Shown here: positions 1 to 12,950 of the stretch, in pieces
Numbering within the stretch: position 1 is the first letter of the stretch
Layout: the number at the start of each line of letters is the position of its first letter
From: Hyalella azteca
Lineage: Eukaryota; Arthropoda; Malacostraca; Amphipoda; Hyalellidae
Assembly (NCBI RefSeq): GCF_000764305.2
Contig: NW_025941463.1
Location: 186,001-250,000, forward strand
Direction: 5' to 3'
Length of the DNA: 64,000 nucleotides
Program-made: the position numbers and the translations under genes
Notes under the pieces: model-generated
Told to the model about the DNA's origin: nothing
Database searches by the model: none
What the model saw: the letters and a program-made list of their open reading frames with translations, nothing else

Positions 1-2400
1 TGTGCGAGAGACAGTTTCCATCGAAATATCGTATTATCGTATCGTATAGCAATTAAATCTTCATCAATAACATGGTTGGGGTATTTCGATAATTTTCCGA
101 ACAATAATATGTTGCAGCGGTATTTGTAACTGATACAATGAAATGTATCAGTTTACGATAGATCGCACTCAGTGAGCAGAAAAATTGTATGCGTAATCAA
201 GTCATGAATAGTTCGGAATTCTCGTATTCGTACCGCACGTTACTGACTTATTTTTATTATGAAAATATGGGACACTTGTTGACTGCAGCGTAATTAGTAC
301 ACGATTTCTTGGGGCACTGATAAAAAATTAAATGAGTTTAAATTGGCTCATAAAATAAATACTCGTCACTCTTTATTAGAGTAGGTAGGAAATAAAGTAT
401 AACATCGAAACATCATCTAGCGGTCTGTAAGATGTGAACTGACCTTCACAGTTTAGGATTAATCTGACGGTTAAGATGGAACTCAATCGACAACGCTTTA
501 AAAGGCAACCTTTTAAACCTGCCGTGTTTGCCGAAATGTGAAAGAAAGTTTGAACTTTAAAAGCAACCTGAGGCGCAAGAAGAACCGACAAGCGCATCTT
601 CAACGGTGCGTGATGACGCATCGGCCTTTACGCTGTGCCGGCCTTTACGTGGACAACCGCCTTGCCAGACAACCCTCCTCCGTACCATTACTTACTCACA
701 TTTCTAAGGGAACTCTGCATTAAAATTTACTTCAAACGCTTATTCTCTTTACTATTTGCTCTTGCTTTTATTATATGTCTGCATGGGGAACTCCCGTGCT
801 TCACGTACGCGTTTCCCTGCTATTTAACGAACTCATTCGTCCCCTATATCGTGTAAGCGAGATCCTACAAGTAAGATTAGTGTTTCACGAGTACGTCGGA
901 ACTCCATCCCCTAATACTTTACTTTTGCAAACGTCAGATCGCTCAAAAAAATTGATTCATATTGATTTAATTTCTTAGTGCAACTGTAATGTATAATTTA
1001 CGTTTATTCTCACTTGTACAAGTATGTTCCAACACAGCATAACGCTTTCCCTTCTAAAATTTTGCCAAAAAACGCATTTATTTGCACAAAAACGCATTTC
1101 TATGCACGATACAAAGTCTTCCTGAACGTTTCAAAGTAACTTCCATAACTGATAAAAGCTTTTTTGAAACATAAATTTTATTAATACGCAATTCTCATTA
1201 GTTGTAGTTAAACATACTAATCACTTCTTTTCTTCTTTAATTTGACAGAGCATCTTAGCTTGGTCCTCACTCGCTCTCGCTCGTACACTCAGAGAAATGA
1301 GTGACGCATTGTCCAAATAGCGATGTACTTTTTGCCCGTGTGTGGGTTGCCCTTTAGACAGCATGACCCATGTATTTATCTGAGAGTATGACGCACCTCT
1401 TGCTGGCGTCGTCGTAAATCTGTTGGAGCAGAGCTTGCCGTCACGCTGCAGTGGGAAGGGTTCGGGTTACGCCGTAACCCGCGCTTTAAAATAATATAAC
1501 TTCATCTATACAAACCGTTCATACACCAAGTATTTTAGGGGGTTTAAAATATAGGGTTTGTGTTTACATTCAAGCCTTCAAATGAAAGTCGCATCCGAGT
1601 GAAACGATTATAAACGTGAACTTTTAATAATTTAGTTATAAATAAAAAACTTGACATGGTCACTCAACGATCAATGAAGAGGTTTTCTTGACCTGCCTAA
1701 AATTTCTGCTTCAAATCAGTGTCTTATTTTACTGCTGTCTCTTCCAATGTGAGCTATAAGCTGTAACTAAGTCGTCCTTAAAACGCTTTTTAATTTTTTC
1801 GGCTATAATACAAAAATATCAGGCTATCAAAACATTCTTGGGATTGAATGTCCAGATTGTTGAATTTAATGTTCATTCTAGAATGTCCGGATACCCAAAA
1901 CTTTTCTGATATTCTCATTCATTTGTCATGAACGAATCCAAACACTAAAAATTATCATTTCAGTGCGCATGATGATGAATTACTTACAAACATACAACCA
2001 TCGACAATGATAAAAACAGACTGGGCCTTTTGTAACGCAGCAGTGATTGTTTTTTGTTTACCAAGATGAAAATATCACTTGAGAAATATTGAACAGCAGT
2101 TCCCTCCTATAAATAGCGATTAAATGCTGCTGTTATTTTGTATATCCAATACTCACTCAATAAATCCCAAAATTTTCTAAAAATAACAAATTTTTCAGTG
2201 TTGCCTTTGCACTGATAAAAATGTGCACATTATTGCAGCTCAGGATCGCGTAAGAAGTTATGCAGGTGCAGCACATGGCGCACGCTTGTGTTGTGTGTTT
2301 AGCGAGTACCGGTGACGTGACCAACTAACAGCGGGGGGCGCCACCGTGGCGGTCATTTCTGTGGTCGCCCCCCACCGCGTCTCCCCAGACCGGCAAATTG
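1..2400. other. AT-rich unique DNA, no gene seen
   Basis: No open frame here looks like a protein. The longest run to about 80 codons, overlap on both strands and have no recognisable motif. Small palindromes are present: GTAACTGATAC against GTATCAGTTTAC at 126-156 (one-base bulge), and CGGGTTACG-C-CGTAACCCG at 1463-1481, which is perfect. A GC-rich patch at 2331-2386 also holds an imperfect inverted repeat built on GGGGGGCG and CGCCCCCC. I see nothing else to annotate. Confidence 0.6.
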
Positions 2401-2799
2401 TCGCTTGGGTTTACGGATGTGCTGTGACCGCGGGCCAAACGTTAAAAAATGTACTAACGGGTTACATTGTGTATCATTTGTGCTGTTCTTGTGCATGTAT
2501 AGTGACCGCGGGCCAAGCTTTAAAAAATCTACTAACGGAAAACATAGTGCGACAATTCTGCTGTGCTTGAGTATGATTAGTGGCAAAGGACTAAACCTTT
2601 AAAATGTACAAACGGATTACATTGTGCATAAATTTTGTTGTACTTGCGGATGATTAGTAGCAGTGGACCAAACGTTAAAAAATGTGCTAACGGAGTATAT
2701 TAATTGTGCTGCATTTATGGATATGTAGTAAACGCGTGGCAAACGTTTAAATATACTAACGAAGAACAGTGTGCATCATTTATGCTTTTTATGTACATA
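2401..2799. repeat. Degenerate ~78-bp tandem repeat, about 5 copies
   Basis: Units begin at 2424, 2502, 2580, 2657 and 2728 (spacing 78, 78, 77, 71), with a partial unit upstream. The unit opens with GTGACCGCGGGCCAAACGTT and then carries an AAAAAATGTACTAACGG-like stretch. The first two units are the most alike and the later ones are increasingly diverged, as expected of an old, decaying minisatellite. Open frames across it on both strands are by-products of the repeat. Confidence 0.85.
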
Positions 2800-4966
2800 T
2801 CTTGGATAATTTGATAAAATACTGACCAAATGTCATGATGCAAATCATTTTCCTAATGGCAGTTTTGTAACTAATCCGAATCACGTTTTTAGAATGTTTA
2901 AAACGTGCTTAAACACAATCATAAAGACATTTGCAGCGTAAATTCCAGTTAATAAGCCGCTACATAATTTGTGGATCAGACCTAATCCCAATATATTATC
3001 TAAAAGTTGTGTACGTATTCGCGTAAATATTGCATTTTGGTACAATTGGAAATCAAAAAACAAAGAAAGCGTTGAAACTTTTATTGTTGTGGTTCCGAAA
3101 AGAGAATTGGTTCGCAGAACGAAGCCAGGAGGAAACGAGAAGCACGAAGCGCGATGAGGAACTCGTGCACTGTAGTAAAATACGTACGCACATAAGTACA
3201 AGTTCGAACGTTAGAAGTCTGCAACACAATATTTGATTTCAATAGAACGAGTCACTGTTTCAGGTGAAAATGTCTCTCTCTCCAATTCTCACCATATATT
3301 GCCGGAGGCAACAGAACGTATAAGCAAGAAGTTCAGTTCAAAAATCAGAAACGGCAGAGTTGAAGACCAAGTAGAGGCGGTTGGGTTGATTCTTATCTGA
3401 ATGAGACAGAAAACCAACTTAAGCCTAAAATTAATAGATTCAAAGTTATACCGCAATGGATTTCAGTACGATTCAAGAATAATATAATTCAGAATAATGA
3501 TAACAGTTTCAAATAATCAAAATGACAAACCTATTTGTTTCCGTTGAGGAACCCTAGACAAGAGTTCTCATGATGAGAACTATTAGGAAGAAAAAAGTGA
3601 AAACAGTAATAGGAGTGTTCGCTCGTACTTAAAGAGAGTAAAGCGCATGCAAGCATGCAGTTAATTCACAGCACTAGGCATGTGACATAATCGGTATACA
3701 CCGAAGCTCCAAGGAGCCAATAACCCTATACGGGTTCCAAGCACTGGCGTAAAGCCGGTTAAGCAAGATCTTAATTAAACGAGCGAAACACAGAAGTTCT
3801 AACATGCATTTAAATGGAACAAAATAAAATGAAAACACACTCGCACAAACTCAAATTAAGTAACAGATAAGCAAGAGTTAACAAAAGTAATAATACTGTT
3901 TGAGCAAGAGGTCTTCACTCCGGTAACGTTAAAGCAATAGTAATTAAGATCGAGCTAACGAGCGTCGACTATGCCTCTTAACACGAGACAAACGATAAGC
4001 GTATAAACGTTTAACAAATTAGACAATAAATTTTAACATAAAAAATTAAAATCGTTCATATGTATCACTCGCAAGCTTTGATTTTTCGATAGAATGGCGA
4101 AGAAGCAAAAATTTGTTTAATTGAATTATCGATAATGTGAAAAGATGTATCAATGAACCAGAATTTGGGAGCATCAAATTCCGCTCTTTGCTTTTTCATT
4201 GCCCTAATTTTCTTTGAATTCGTCACATATTCGATCAAAATTAGTTTTTTCTAAAATTATCAGTAACTTCACATATTCTTCAATATCTCTCCCATTAATT
4301 ATAAAATCTATTCTAATAAAAATATTTGTTGAAAGCTTGCACAAATAGTCGTTAAGGCATTCCTAGAATGAGGCTCGCGTGGTCTGCTGAGCATTCCAGC
4401 CGTATACGTGAACAATTCCTAGCGTCCGAGATTAACGATGGGAATCGAAGGCTTCAAGAAAAATACGAAGTCTTCACACCTGTTAAATGCCAGGAATGCG
4501 GCACCGAGCGTGCTTAGGTTCTCGAGAGAAATGGAATTTTTTGTTAAGCCGAAAATGAACGTTCCGTTGTTAGGTGTCCGTAGAGGTATCCCTGGTTGAG
4601 AATTATTTCATGAAACCGTATGAAGAACAATGTACGTATTTTGAAGTTAATTGAAATATTATCTAAACTGAAATTTTAAGTGAGTAATTCGCAGGCAAAA
4701 GGTTACTGGGATATAACATAAACAAGTATGCATTTAAGGTTAGCGAATAAAAAGAAGTGAAGCAAGTAAAGCTCTGAGGAAACTATCCGATATCTCAGCC
4801 CTCGTTGACCTCGCGGCCAGTCGACCACAGGCTCTTCAACACCGGCCTGGTCCTACACAGGTGCTTCTTCTCATGTTACTCTCATGGCGCACCCTCGGGC
4901 ACTTTACCCTCATCATCACCCTCATACAACCCTTAGGCATCATTACTCTGGCCTTCATTATTACAT
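2800..4966. other. AT-rich unique DNA with a hairpin cluster inside
   Basis: There is no supported gene. A run of about 60-100 open codons on both strands over 2881-3236 has no recognisable domain, and the two strands compete. The only structured part is the cluster of small inverted repeats at 3645-3756, listed separately. Confidence 0.55.
3645..3756. other. Cluster of five short inverted repeats
   Basis: Five small hairpins follow each other in 112 bp: GCATGC-AA-GCATGC (3645-3658), TCGGT-ATAC-ACCGA (3691-3704), GCTCC-AA-GGAGC (3706-3717), AACCC-TATAC-GGGTT (3722-3736) and GGC-GTAAA-GCC (3746-3756, extendable with a wobble pair). Stems are only 3-6 bp, so each alone means little. Their serial arrangement is what stands out. 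The flanks are AT-rich and plain. It could be the remnant of a structured RNA-derived element or chance. I recognise no RNA family. Confidence 0.4.
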
Positions 4967-5040
4967 TATTATTACTGTAACCCAAGTATATTATTATTAC
5001 TATAACCCAAGTATATTATTATTACTATAACCCAAGTATT
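4967..5040. repeat. 25-bp tandem repeat, 3 copies
   Basis: The motif TAACCCAAGTATATTATTAT recurs with CCCAAGTA at 4981, 5006 and 5031, an exact 25-bp period. Copies are nearly identical, so the expansion is recent. Confidence 0.9.
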
Positions 5041-6302
5041 ATCATTCCCTCGAGCATTGACCAGCCATGCACATTACCTCTGAATCATCGCGAACTCCTG
5101 CAACTTCACTAAATAAATCATCATTATTCAAAAAGTTATTAATTGTTAATCTTTTTTCTAACGCATCTGAAAATTTTGCATGAAATTATTGTTAAGTTAG
5201 TTGTTTCATCGTTTACAACATCAGCTACTATCGATTTAAATCCCGCCATGTGCGTTAGCTTATCATTCATATCATCGTTAAAGATTATTTCCCAGACGAA
5301 AGTTCAACTTTTTAATGGCACCGTACGGCAATATTTATATAATAATAATTTATTTGAAGCGCTTCCTAGTTTGGACATCAAATATGTTTACTCCTCAGTG
5401 GGGAGATATTAAAATTTCAGTTAGAAAATTTTTTAAAATTTTATTAGCATGATTTTTGTTATTGTAAAGATGAATCACAGGCACAAAATCAGTTATATTA
5501 CATTTAAAAAATTCACAGACTCATGGATCATGACACTCGACACTGTCAACTCATAGTTTCCGATATATCATACTAATATAAACTTTGATATATTTTAAGG
5601 AGCATCGATGTCTGGCCGATGATGAGAGAACTTGAACTTCCGTTTCCTTCAACGCGGCCGTCCTGCCGCCACTAACTTTTAAAGCAATCCTTCCGCTGGT
5701 CATTTTCATCACCTCGTTTGGAGGCGCGAATATTTGTTTTACGGTCGCAAAGCTTAACGCTTAATTTTTACGAGCTTTTTGAAAACGTTCAGTAATTTTA
5801 TGTTTAATTTGGCAATGACATGATTTTAGATAAGGTTAGAGAATATGAGATAATTTTAACACATAATTCAAATTATGACTTATCGCTGATGAAATTATTC
5901 AGGGTAATTTTTTAGCTCAAAATTGTTCAATTCTAGAAAATATAATAATTTTCAACCGGCAGACAGTTCGTGATTTGCTACTCAAAAACATTGCAGCGCG
6001 AATTCCAGCTAAATGTTATTTTTTCACTTCTATCACAACGACGAAGATAGTTTCTCTGTCCCTTAATTAATTTTTGTTTGAAATCCGATAAAAAAATCTC
6101 AAATTAATAAGAAGTAAGTTGATTATACAAGACATTGCAATTTTCAAAGCTGAAATTCCATTTACCAGTTAATTCATCATATGTATTAAATAAATTATTC
6201 TCAAAGGGTCACTAAATTTTGACTTTCAAAATCAAGGCGAATTTTGGTCGTTGTTCGGAGAAGATCTCGCCTCCATCGCAGCGTCCGGCCGCCAAGGGGT
6301 GT
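5041..6302. other. AT-rich unique DNA, no gene seen
   Basis: An 89-codon open frame at 5143-5412 on the plus strand is AT-driven and has no motif I know. The rest is low-GC sequence with many stops. Nothing supportable. Confidence 0.55.
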
Positions 6303-6625
6303 CGTGTTACCCTCAGGCGTTCCCACAGCCTGCGATGCCTCACGATGAGGGATACCCTCTACTTGGCTCTACTGAGGATAGCCCTCAACATGAGGGTAAC
6401 TCTCAGAATGAGGGAAACTCGTACAGAAGAGGATATTTCCCAACCGATCCCTATTAACCCTCTACATGAGGGATACACTTTACTTGAAGATAACCCCCAA
6501 CATGAGGGTAACACTCAGAATGAGGGTAACTCTTACATAGGGGATATTTCCCAAGATCTCTTTTAACCCTCAACAAGCGGGTTTTCTTCAACATGAGGAC
6601 TATCTTCAACATGAAGGTTGCTTTC
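6303..6625. repeat. Imperfect repeat rich in CATGAGGG / CCCTCAACATGAGGG
   Basis: About ten variants of a 15-16-bp word (CATGAGGGTAAC, GAATGAGGGAAAC, CTACATGAGGGATACAC) run through this block. The core CCCTCAACATGAGGG is itself an imperfect palindrome (CCCTCA and TGAGGG). A larger duplication is visible: the stretch from 6384 (AACATGAGGGTAACTCTCAG) is echoed at 6500 (AACATGAGGGTAACACTCAG). Open frames of 115 and 68 codons here are low-complexity artefacts. Confidence 0.8.
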
Positions 6626-7480
6626 TAATCAGGGTGATCGGCCCAATTCAAAGAAATCCGATCAAAATGGATGCTCCTAAATGCGATCAAAAGCCAATCG
6701 TACATGCATAAAGAATTTAAATAGTTTATTTTTATAATTGATCGTGATAATAAAATGCGAAGGTATACCGGAAAAAAAGGAAAGGAGAAAGCGTTACAAC
6801 ATGTTAGGAACTGAACATAAGAGAAATGTGAAATAGATTTTGAACGTCGACTATAGTTTTTGCTTATTTCAGTGAATGATCATTATTGCAAATAACAAGC
6901 TGATACTTTTTCATGAACCACTTGTCTGGTGGAAGAGGGTACACAAATATTTAGGACCAATCCACAATTCTGTGATGAATTTCAATTTCAGAAGAAATAA
7001 CAAGGTGTACAAACATAGAGAATTCACGAGATTTAATTATGAGCTCTGAGAACAGCAAAGGCATGTGAGAAAATACAGAGCGTAAGTGATGGATTGATCT
7101 TGAGGTGCGGGACTCTTGAAAAAGCTGTATAACTCAAGCGCTATTGAAATGTAAAGGTTATTCTGCCACGCCTGTTTTTCTGCTGTGAAAAATATAGTGA
7201 AAAACACCTTGTAACGAGATTGAAGTCTGTACTAGGACAATGTTTAAAAATAATTCAAAAGAAGCATTTGCTTCTAACTAATACTACTTGATAACGAAAA
7301 AATTGGTATATAAACATTTTTAGATTTGAATATAAATTTGCGGACTCCGCGCGTCAATTCTCAATTATTATTTTTTTAATAACATAACTTCGAAATACAA
7401 GCATTTCATTATTAGATGTCATTACATTCTTATTTTTAATCTAGTCTCCAATTCAACACTCGTCGCTGTTGCCCATCAAT
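6626..7480. other. AT-rich unique DNA, no gene seen
   Basis: No open frame of note, no inverted repeat of note. Plain intergenic or intronic sequence. Confidence 0.5.
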
Positions 7481-8158
7481 TGCTAGGCAGGTCACTTTAG
7501 ACAAGCTCTAGGCAGGTCACTCTAGACAGGCGCTAGGCAGGTCACTCTAGACAAGCGCTAGGCAGGTCACTCTAGACAAGCACTAGGCAGGTCACTTTAG
7601 ACAAGCGCTAGGCAGGTCACTCTAGACAAGCGTTATGTAGGTCAATCTGGACAAGCGCTAGGCAACTCACTCTAAACAAGCGCTAGGCAGGTCACTCTAG
7701 ACAAACGCTAGGCAGGTCAATCTAGACAAGCACTAGGCAGATCACTCTAGACAAGCGCAAGGCAGGTCACTCTTGACAAGCACTAGGCAGGTAACTCTAG
7801 ACAAGCGCTAGGCAGGTCACTCTAGACAAGCACTAGGCAAGGCACTCTAGACAAGCGCTAGGCAACTCACTCTAGACAAACGCTTGGCAGGTCACTCTAG
7901 ACAAGTGCTAGGCAGGTCACTCTATACAAACGCTAGGCAGGTCACTCTAGACAAGCGCTAGGCAGGTCACTCTAGACAAGCGCTAGGCAAGTCACTCCAG
8001 ACAAGCGCTAGGCAAGTCACTCTAGACAAGCGCCAGGCAAGTCACTCTAGACAACCACTAGGCAGGTCACTCTAGACAAGCACTAGGCAGGTCACTCTAG
8101 ACAAGCGCTAGGCAACTCACTCTAGACAAGTACTAGGCAAGTCACTGTAGACAAGCGG
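7481..8158. repeat. 25-bp minisatellite, about 27 copies
   Basis: The unit is 25 bp. Its constant part is CTAGGCAGGTCACTCTAGAC, followed by AAGCG or AAGCA, and each unit holds an XbaI-type TCTAGA. The length of 678 bp gives about 27 units. Variants are single substitutions scattered through the array (GGCAACTCAC, GGCAAGTCAC, CTTTAGAC), some recurring in several units, consistent with spread by unequal exchange. There is no open frame across it. Confidence 0.97.
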
Positions 8159-10092
8159 TGTTCAGTCTGGCGTGCGCGGCTGAATGCGTGAACCAAGCTT
8201 GTCCAGGTTTTATCTCACTAATAGAAAGAGTGGGAAACCCTGGTTATCCTCTGAAGCTGAGGATCCCCTGCTAGGAACCTGCTCTATCCTGAGCTGGCCA
8301 GAAGGCTCGGTCCCGGATGTTACTCTTGAGTCTCTTCTATGACACCCAAGGCGTCGGCCCAATGCAGTTTACTAAAGTGTACTTACCAGTCATTCCTTCA
8401 CGAGCTACACAGCTTAAATTTTTGGGCAAACTATTCGTAGATCGGGTAATTAAACATTTTAATTATATACACGATAGATCAAACACCGGAGTCCTATGAA
8501 AAAATTTTGGTAAGCTATGAAGAAGGTTCAACAGGATACGTTTTTTAATTTATTATCTAATAACATCAGATGTGCGGGAAAATGTAAAAATTTTAAGGAT
8601 GACCTATTTAATAGCATTAAATACCCGAGAAAACTACTTGATGAAGTAGCTAGACCGCCGCGAAATTAGCGAACTTTACTTAGTATGCTGGAGGTATGCA
8701 AAAACCTTGCATGTAAACAATGGACTTCAGCTCAAGAGGTGACTATTATATTTTGTTGCAACATTCGGTATCTTCAATGGTCAATATGCTCAGCATGCGA
8801 CCCGATCTCTACCTCTTTCACTAGCAGCCTGCCCGAGGTTGTGTCACATATTTATGGTAATTTAATAAGTCTTATTTAACCGGTAAAACTTCTAAATTTA
8901 TTCTCTGCGGAAATCTGATAGCAACAAACTATTTTTATTTAATGACGCCGTTAAATGAATGTCCACGTCCTAACCTCCATCCAGCATGGTTTTCAGCTCA
9001 AGTTGCCTTCAAATAGTACGTTTTACCAATAAAAATTCAGGTACAGACCTCAAAAATGCGAAATTAGTAAAGGAAGACGGCGGAAATGAAATGTAAGTAA
9101 AATAAAACTTGACCTCGCCTCATAAAAGTAATTCTTATTCGACGCTGCTATTATTTCCATTAGATTTTTAATTCAAAAGCTTGTACTGAAACATCATCCA
9201 CAGAGTTCCTGGAAAAGATCTCCAAAAAGAATATTATCGTCGTGATCAAAATTCAGTCGCAAAGTTCATAGAAACTAATCGATAAATGTTATGCTTAACA
9301 TTTAAAAAATACAAGTTCCTTGCGATTATATAGTAAAGACTAACGAATAAGTAGTATTTATTTTGAGTATTTATTAATAGAAGCAACTAAATATGGCCAC
9401 TATGATAATATTCAGCAGCCTTGCGACCCGCGGTCAGAGCAAGGCCTGAATACGAACGAGATACACGGTGAAGATTGATGATGTGAGGAAACAATACATA
9501 TTTTCTAGACTCAAATCGGAATCTAGTGTAACGGAAAAAGCAGCATATCATAAATAAGCAAAGCAGGTTGCTAAAATATGTTATGCCACGGTTTGTGGCT
9601 TGTAAAGAAAGTTTTAATATAAAAATGTACTAATTGGGACCGTTCTAACGAGTACATGCATATGAAGAATTATGTATATGACAAAATACGTATTATATAT
9701 ATATACGAACGTATTACGTATTATAACGGTCGAGAACCATTTATGAAATTTCGTACATAAAAACTATGAAATTTTTTAAATATTTAAAAAAAAATTTATA
9801 TACAACAATCAACTCTCAACTATGAATGAGGTCAAATCAATTCAGAAGATATCAACTTCCAAGCAGCTACTTGTTTAATACGAGATGCTAATATAAGCGC
9901 AGGGGAGAAAACTAATTGTGACGAGAAATCACTTGAAAATTTTTTACTATAGTGGCTATAACGGTTTCGAAGTTTTTAAATATCTCATTTATATCTATTA
10001 GGTTTCAAAAGATTATCGTACGAAGACGAGGAGATGTTTCGATTTGGTCCTCAAGATACCTGGTCAAATAAAGCTTTGTCATGCCCTGAGGT
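8159..10092. other. Unique DNA, no gene seen
   Basis: 8160-8330 is moderately GC-rich, the rest AT-rich. Open frames at 8317-8499 and 8685-8879 (60 and 64 codons) have no domain. A (TA)n-like stretch with repeated ACGTATTA words lies at 9690-9730. Nothing else. Confidence 0.5.
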
Positions 10093-10582
10093 CACGATGC
10101 GTGCCGTGATCGTGGTCTGGCGCCTCTGCCACGATGCCGTGATCGTGGTCTGGCGCGTCTCTGCCACGATGCCGTGATCGTGGTCTAGCGCCTCTGCCAC
10201 GATGCCGTGATCGTGGTCTAGCGCCTCTGCCACGATGTCGTGATCGTGGTCTGGCGCCTCTGCCACGATGCCGTGATCGTGGTCTGGCGCGTCTCTGCCA
10301 CGATGCTGTGATCGTGGTCTAGCGCCTCTGCCACGATGCCGTGATCGTGGTCTAGCGCCTCTGCCACGATGTCGTGATCGTGGTCTGGCGTGTCTCTGCC
10401 ACGATGCTTGCCGTTATCGTGGTCTGGCGTGTCTCTGCCACGATGCCATGATCGTAGTCTGCCGCTCTCTGTCACGATGCCGTGATCGTGGTCAGGCGCT
10501 CTCTGCCACGATGCCGTGATCGTGGTCTATAGCTTGTCTCTGACACGATGCCGTGATCGTGGTCTAGCGTGTCTCTGCCATG
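10093..10582. repeat. ~34-bp hairpin-forming minisatellite, 14 copies
   Basis: Fourteen occurrences of ATCGTGGTC mark the units (31-36 bp). Each unit carries CCACGAT-GCCGTG-ATCGTGG, a 7-bp-arm inverted repeat, so the array could extrude a series of stems. Spacer variants (GGCGCCTCT, GGCGCGTCTCT, TAGCGCCTCT) occur in a repeated order: the four units starting near 10123 recur in the same order near 10256, a 133-bp higher-order copy. Minus-strand open frames reading AEALDHDHGIV are repeat by-products. Confidence 0.95.
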
Positions 10583-12891
10583 TGGAACAAATACAACACT
10601 CACAAATATTACTTAGATTTGTCTAAATATACATGCACCTATTGCCATCATACGGGTCATCCCTACTCAGTTTGACCCGCGGTTTACAGGACGTGTCAAT
10701 TACGTCCGCTTTCCACTCGTACTGTGGGAAAAAAAATGCGTAACTATTCGGACAAAATGACTCATCCACTTCTCTGAGTGGAGGTTGAAGATAAGTCCTT
10801 CCAAGCTGTCTATGATTGTCCAAAAAACTAATAATAGCTGTAATAATTATAAAAAATAATGCATAATGAATATTAATGTGTATTTCCCGGAACTTTGAGT
10901 CAATGGGTATAGGCTTAGGTGAGTCAATGCAAACTATCAATATATAAGAATCTCAAGAACATGTCATAACATATCATATCTCAAGATAACATATCATACT
11001 AATGAAGATCACACGAGTTAACAAGATGCATTTCAGGCCATGGAGAGGCTCAAGATTCTTTAAAGGGTTCAACGGCCAAAAAAACATTACGCACCACAAA
11101 ATTCCTAATATATTTGAAACATGGCAGGCTATATCTGTAAGTGTACCAGGGGCCATACTTTCAAAACTCGCTAAGTGAACGTAAGTACTTACGATCTATT
11201 TTCTTGTCTATGATTGGTGGTGTTTGCTTGAAAGGTCGTCAATGATTGGCTGATGAACTTACGATCTCTTAACTTTTTTTGAAAGTATAGGCCCTGTACT
11301 GTATCTGAGCGCACATGTACGGAGCTATGCGCAGCATTGTTGGCCCGACAAAACAGCCTGGGTAACAAGAGCCCAGGTCGTAATTGGCTTTGTGCCGGAC
11401 ACAGACTATGTGACTCGGTCATCCGAACCTCTGTGACCCTCCGTGACCTGGCCAGTCAAGAACCATGAATCAAAAGACCTTCTCTTCAAGAAATTATATG
11501 AAATAACGGGATATTTCTGCCAAGAAAATGTAAGGAATTAGAAACCTTCGTTTTGTGTAAATTATACGATAGAATGAGGTCTTCTTTTCAATTCAGGATT
11601 TTAGAGAGTATATGATGAGTTTTATAGAACTGAATGGTAGATAAATTAAATTTATCGGATACCGTTCAATAATTAATAATGTTGATAAACTGAAGTACAC
11701 ATTAATTAAAGACGATACAACAATGATGCTGTAAAATTTACTTATTATTTATTCAGGAGAAATAATGCTCTATACTCATTATTAGTAAACATGTGGCCGC
11801 CATACTCATTAATTTATTATTTTCAGTCCTCGTCAGACTTCAGCTCTTAGTTTCTGAAGACTCATTTATTATGTACCCAGGACGGAATATACAGCGAGGG
11901 CTTATTAATTTTAACCGTTAAGAATAATCGCCGCTGATTACATGAACATTACGACCTTTAGTTCTCCTTAGATTTAACATTTTACAATGTTTATCCACGA
12001 TATCAGTGCCTTGGTAAGTCGGCCCCATCAGCGACCTATAAAAATTATCAACTCTACGGGATGCTTTCGCCTCAATCCAGCAACGTAGGCAAAATTACCC
12101 ATCAAACTAAAGAAAATCATGCGCTTCTGATGTTGTATTTCGTTTTAAAATAAGTTTTTGTTATTGGTGTCTTTCTATTCGGTGAAATTTCGATTTTTGA
12201 ACTAGAACCCAAGTTCATTGTCGCTGGATCTTATATAAGAACACCGTCTCAAACTCGTGGGACTAACTGATTAACTCTGCTATTTAAATTTTCCAGTATT
12301 TTCCACTTTTCTCTTATTAATTATATCAAATTGGACCCTTTTATTGCCATGGTTTATTATTAACTTTTATTATTCCTTCGTGCCAGCTTCAATCAAACAA
12401 TCAACTCGACTGACTAGCATTAGGTTGACATCTGACCATCACCTTCTGACTGATAGCTGGTATCGTACTTTAGCATTAAGTATTTATAGTATTTATTTGC
12501 CTGCGCAGCGCGCATTCTGCAAAATACAAACAAAACCTTAAAGAATCGAGATAAAAACTTCATCAATGCCTGAATACCACATCCCTCTATACATTGAACT
12601 CATGCAGCTTTTAGTTACGACGTTGAATCTATTTCGAGTTCAGTAGTCACAGTTAGTTTTCGAGTTCAGTAGTCGCGCAATAATTTTCTACGCAGCGTCA
12701 TGACAGAGGCCGCACAGACGACCGGCAGGGGTAATTGGCCAAGCAGGAGCGGCGTAAAGTTGCCGCAAGGGAACACAAGATCGGCCGAAGACGCACGCAT
12801 CTTACACCAGCTTATGAATGGAACCTGCTACCAGTTTTTCTGAATGAGATCAAGCGAAAGCCGTTATGGGCGGAGCTTTCGTCCCAATAAA
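10583..12891. other. Unique DNA, no gene seen
   Basis: Open frames of 60-105 codons, mostly on the minus strand (10623-10940, 10974-11156, 11189-11422), have no domain I know and no shared frame that would suggest exons. A 16-bp direct repeat, TTCGAGTTCAGTAGTC, lies near 12630-12675. No RNA gene seen. Confidence 0.5.
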
Positions 12892-12950
12892 ACCAGCTGT
12901 GAGGCTGCAGCTTCACTGCAGACAATGATGCTGAAGCCGCAGCAGCTGGT
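12892..12950. other. Imperfect 59-bp inverted repeat
   Basis: The left arm begins ACCAGCTGTGAGGCTGCAGC and the right arm, read on the other strand, begins ACCAGCTGCTGCGGCTTCAG. With small bulges the arms pair over about 20 bp and leave a short loop around GACAATGA. It sits in a GC-richer patch (12700-12960) between AT-rich flanks. It could be a foldback remnant or a structured transcript. The size suits a short hairpin RNA, but I see no further evidence. Confidence 0.55.

Noticed and set aside
10093..10582. Regular hairpin units considered as a CRISPR-like array
   Set aside because: The whole unit repeats with no unique spacers, and the setting is eukaryotic.
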